A stretch of 37,471 bases of DNA from CAZVCJ01 sp964625745 (GTDB taxonomy: Bacteria; Chloroflexota; Anaerolineae; VGOG01): assembly GCA_964625745.1 (NCBI GenBank), contig CAZVCJ010000017.1:1-37471 (forward strand), given 5' to 3'. Below are positions 36,229 through 37,471 of the stretch, in pieces. The notes beneath the pieces were generated by a model, which saw only the letters and a list, made by a program, of their open reading frames with translations, did not search any database and was not told the DNA's origin. Positions within the stretch are counted from its first letter, which is position 1, and every line of letters begins with the position of its first letter. Made by a program: the position numbers and the translations under genes.

Positions 36229-37471
36229 TAAGAATTTCGAATTTTAACTCCCTCGCCGATGGAGGAGGTTCCCAAACCAGCCAGCGGATAGATCACCCCC
36301 AACGCCGCCAGGTATGCCACGCTCGCCCCCACCAGCACCCGCGAGAAGCCAAAGGAGATGGCCAGCATCGCTGAGAGGATGGAGGCCAGCACCGAGGTGC
36401 AGCCGTTGATGCCCCAGGCCCAGGGGACGAGATCGGGGGCCTGGCCACCAACGATCTCGATGCCCTTGGGGAAGGGCACGCCCATCAGGAAACCCAGCGG
36501 GGCCAGACTCAAGATGGAGACCAGGAGGCGCAGGCCCAGGCTTTGGCCCAACAGCAATCGAAAGACGAAGGGAAGGACGAGGGGATAGACGATGATGGCC
36601 CCGATCAAGACCACCAGGGTTCTGGGCAAAGAGAGCCTGGCTGAAACCATGCTGCCCAGCCCTGAGAACAGGAGGATGGCAAAGAGCACGGCGGCGAAGG
36701 CATAGATGGGGTGGCCCAGGAAGAGAATGAAATGCTGCATCAGCGGTATCTCGACGAAGAGATAGCCCAGACCCAGCGCGGCGAAGTAAGCGAAAACGCG
36801 CCACCTGTTCGGCCGCCGGATCTGACGCTTGTCCTGAGCGTAGCCGAAGGAATCCGGCGGGAGCGTTACCTTTCGGCGGAACAGCAAAGGCAAAAGGATG
36901 AGGATGGCCGAAGCCAGCGAGGCCAGGATCAGGAGAGCCACCAGCACGAAGTAGCCACTCCCGCCGAAGGGCTGCCAGATCTTGCCGAAGGTCTGAAGGA
37001 TCTCTGGCGTCTGGCTCCACTTGAAGAAATGAAAGAAGAAGGGGCGGTCATCGCTGGTGGGAGAGACATCGTAGGCGTAATCGGCGTAGAAGCGAGCTCG
37101 ATCGCCGAACAGCAGGTCTTGGAAGCCTCGATAATAGAGGGGCTCTGGGTAGACGTTGTAGCGATTGGCCTCGGCCTCCTGGATGCCTGGGTAGTACACC
37201 AGGTCGAATTGCCGCCCGCGACAGAAGCTTTTCACTGCCTCGATCTCCCCAGCCGTGAACTCGCCGTTCTTTACCAGCAGCAGCAGGGTTGACCAACTGC
37301 GGATGGCTGCCAGACGCAGCTCTGGTTGAGAGAAGCCCGCTTTCTCCAGAGCCGTCACCGCCAGGGCCCCGGCCCGCAGGCTCTCGCTGGGCGGCGTTTG
37401 CAGCCAGCGGCTCACCACCAGCAGGCCGCCCTCGCTCAGGTGGGCCAGGTAGTCCGCAAATGCCTCTACCG
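36228..37471 (-). CDS. Spermidine-synthase-like membrane protein, C-terminal part (runs off the right edge)
   Basis: The reading frame is open to the window edge (VEAFADYLAHLSEGGLLVV precedes the nominal start at 37418), so the gene is 5'-incomplete here. The visible 414 residues include the end of the SAM-binding spermidine-synthase-like domain (SRWLQTPPSESLRAGALAVT, YYPGIQEAEANRYNVYPEPL, TSDDRPFFFHFFKW) and a C-terminal bundle of about six to seven transmembrane helices (YFVLVALLILASLASAILIL onward). Such fused proteins are common and their substrates are unsettled. A dispersed repeat at 36828-36850 encodes SFGYAQDKR in a loop between helices. A decayed copy of its last 45 codons lies at 32525-32682. 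Confidence 0.85.
   Translation of the reverse strand, partial: VEAFADYLAHLSEGGLLVVSRWLQTPPSESLRAGALAVTALEKAGFSQPELRLAAIRSWSTLLLLVKNGEFTAGEIEAVKSFCRGRQFDLVYYPGIQEAEANRYNVYPEPLYYRGFQDLLFGDRARFYADYAYDVSPTSDDRPFFFHFFKWSQTPEILQTFGKIWQPFGGSGYFVLVALLILASLASAILILLPLLFRRKVTLPPDSFGYAQDKRQIRRPNRWRVFAYFAALGLGYLFVEIPLMQHFILFLGHPIYAFAAVLFAILLFSGLGSMVSARLSLPRTLVVLIGAIIVYPLVLPFVFRLLLGQSLGLRLLVSILSLAPLGFLMGVPFPKGIEIVGGQAPDLVPWAWGINGCTSVLASILSAMLAISFGFSRVLVGASVAYLAALGVIYPLAGLGTSSIGEGVKIRNS
36282..36416. repeat. Parent copy of the direct repeat shared with 32570-32680
   Basis: This segment of the intact gene is nearly identical to 32570-32680, apart from 24 bases missing from the other copy. Both lie in the same orientation about 3.7 kb apart and enclose the GT4, PIG-L and GNAT genes. 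Confidence 0.88.
36828..36850. repeat. Dispersed 23-bp repeat inside the spermidine-synthase-like gene
   Basis: CTTGTCCTGAGCGTAGCCGA followed by AGG is, over 21 bases, the inverse complement of the mutS2 copy at 12655-12677. In this gene's frame it gives DSFGYAQDKR between two membrane helices, so it inserted without breaking the frame. Confidence 0.82.

Overview
The window looks like chromosomal DNA of a free-living, GC-rich bacterium, most likely a Chloroflexota member of the Anaerolineae type. This is an inference from gene content and style: binding-protein lipoproteins with long Val/Glu/Lys linkers, Thr/Pro-rich linkers behind lipoprotein signals, MutS2, Uma2 and DUF488 proteins, an NB-ARC/TPR protein, and many small dispersed inverted repeats. 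No rRNA, tRNA, CRISPR array, prophage or intact transposase was seen.

Left part (1-13.65 kb, almost all minus strand). Read in transcription order from the right: a 24-codon ORF and mutS2; then a LacI-type regulator with a consensus promoter and three tandem operator-like sites; then an Opp/Dpp-type ABC importer (oppD, substrate-binding lipoprotein, oppB, oppC, oppF); then a six-heme cytochrome-like exported protein, a small DUF4870/Tic20-like membrane protein, a HIT-family protein and the start of a DJ-1/PfpI protein cut by the window edge. LacI control suggests that the Opp transporter carries a sugar-derived ligand rather than peptides. A repeat cluster of about 280 bp sits inside the operon between the binding-protein gene and oppB.

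Middle (13.7-23.8 kb). On the plus strand are a LysM/FxLYD lipoprotein, a PlsC acyltransferase, and a MocR-type (GntR-aminotransferase) regulator followed by a complete PotD-PotA-PotB-PotC polyamine-type importer. The regulator has a perfect sigma-70 promoter framed by two inverted repeats. After it come a truncated Uma2 gene and, on the minus strand, a nitroreductase followed by two tandem DUF488 proteins whose 5' ends contain short tandem repeats.

Right part (23.9-37.5 kb). This holds a secreted clan GH-A glycoside hydrolase (minus), a probable TumE-type toxin-antitoxin pair (plus), a Cax-type cation/proton antiporter, and a TIR protein followed by an NB-ARC/42-residue-TPR protein in another frame. 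The last two look like a split TIR-NLR, a type often linked to antiphage defence. Upstream lies a 0.9-kb graveyard: a fragment of a second TIR gene, an AT-rich 196-bp tandem duplication, a small element with 13-bp inverted ends, and a decayed copy of the 3' end of a spermidine-synthase-like gene. The parent of that copy lies at the right edge, and the two copies flank a GT4 glycosyltransferase - PIG-L deacetylase - GNAT acetyltransferase block. The split TIR-NLR with its surroundings and this flanked GT4/PIG-L/GNAT block are the most interesting loci.
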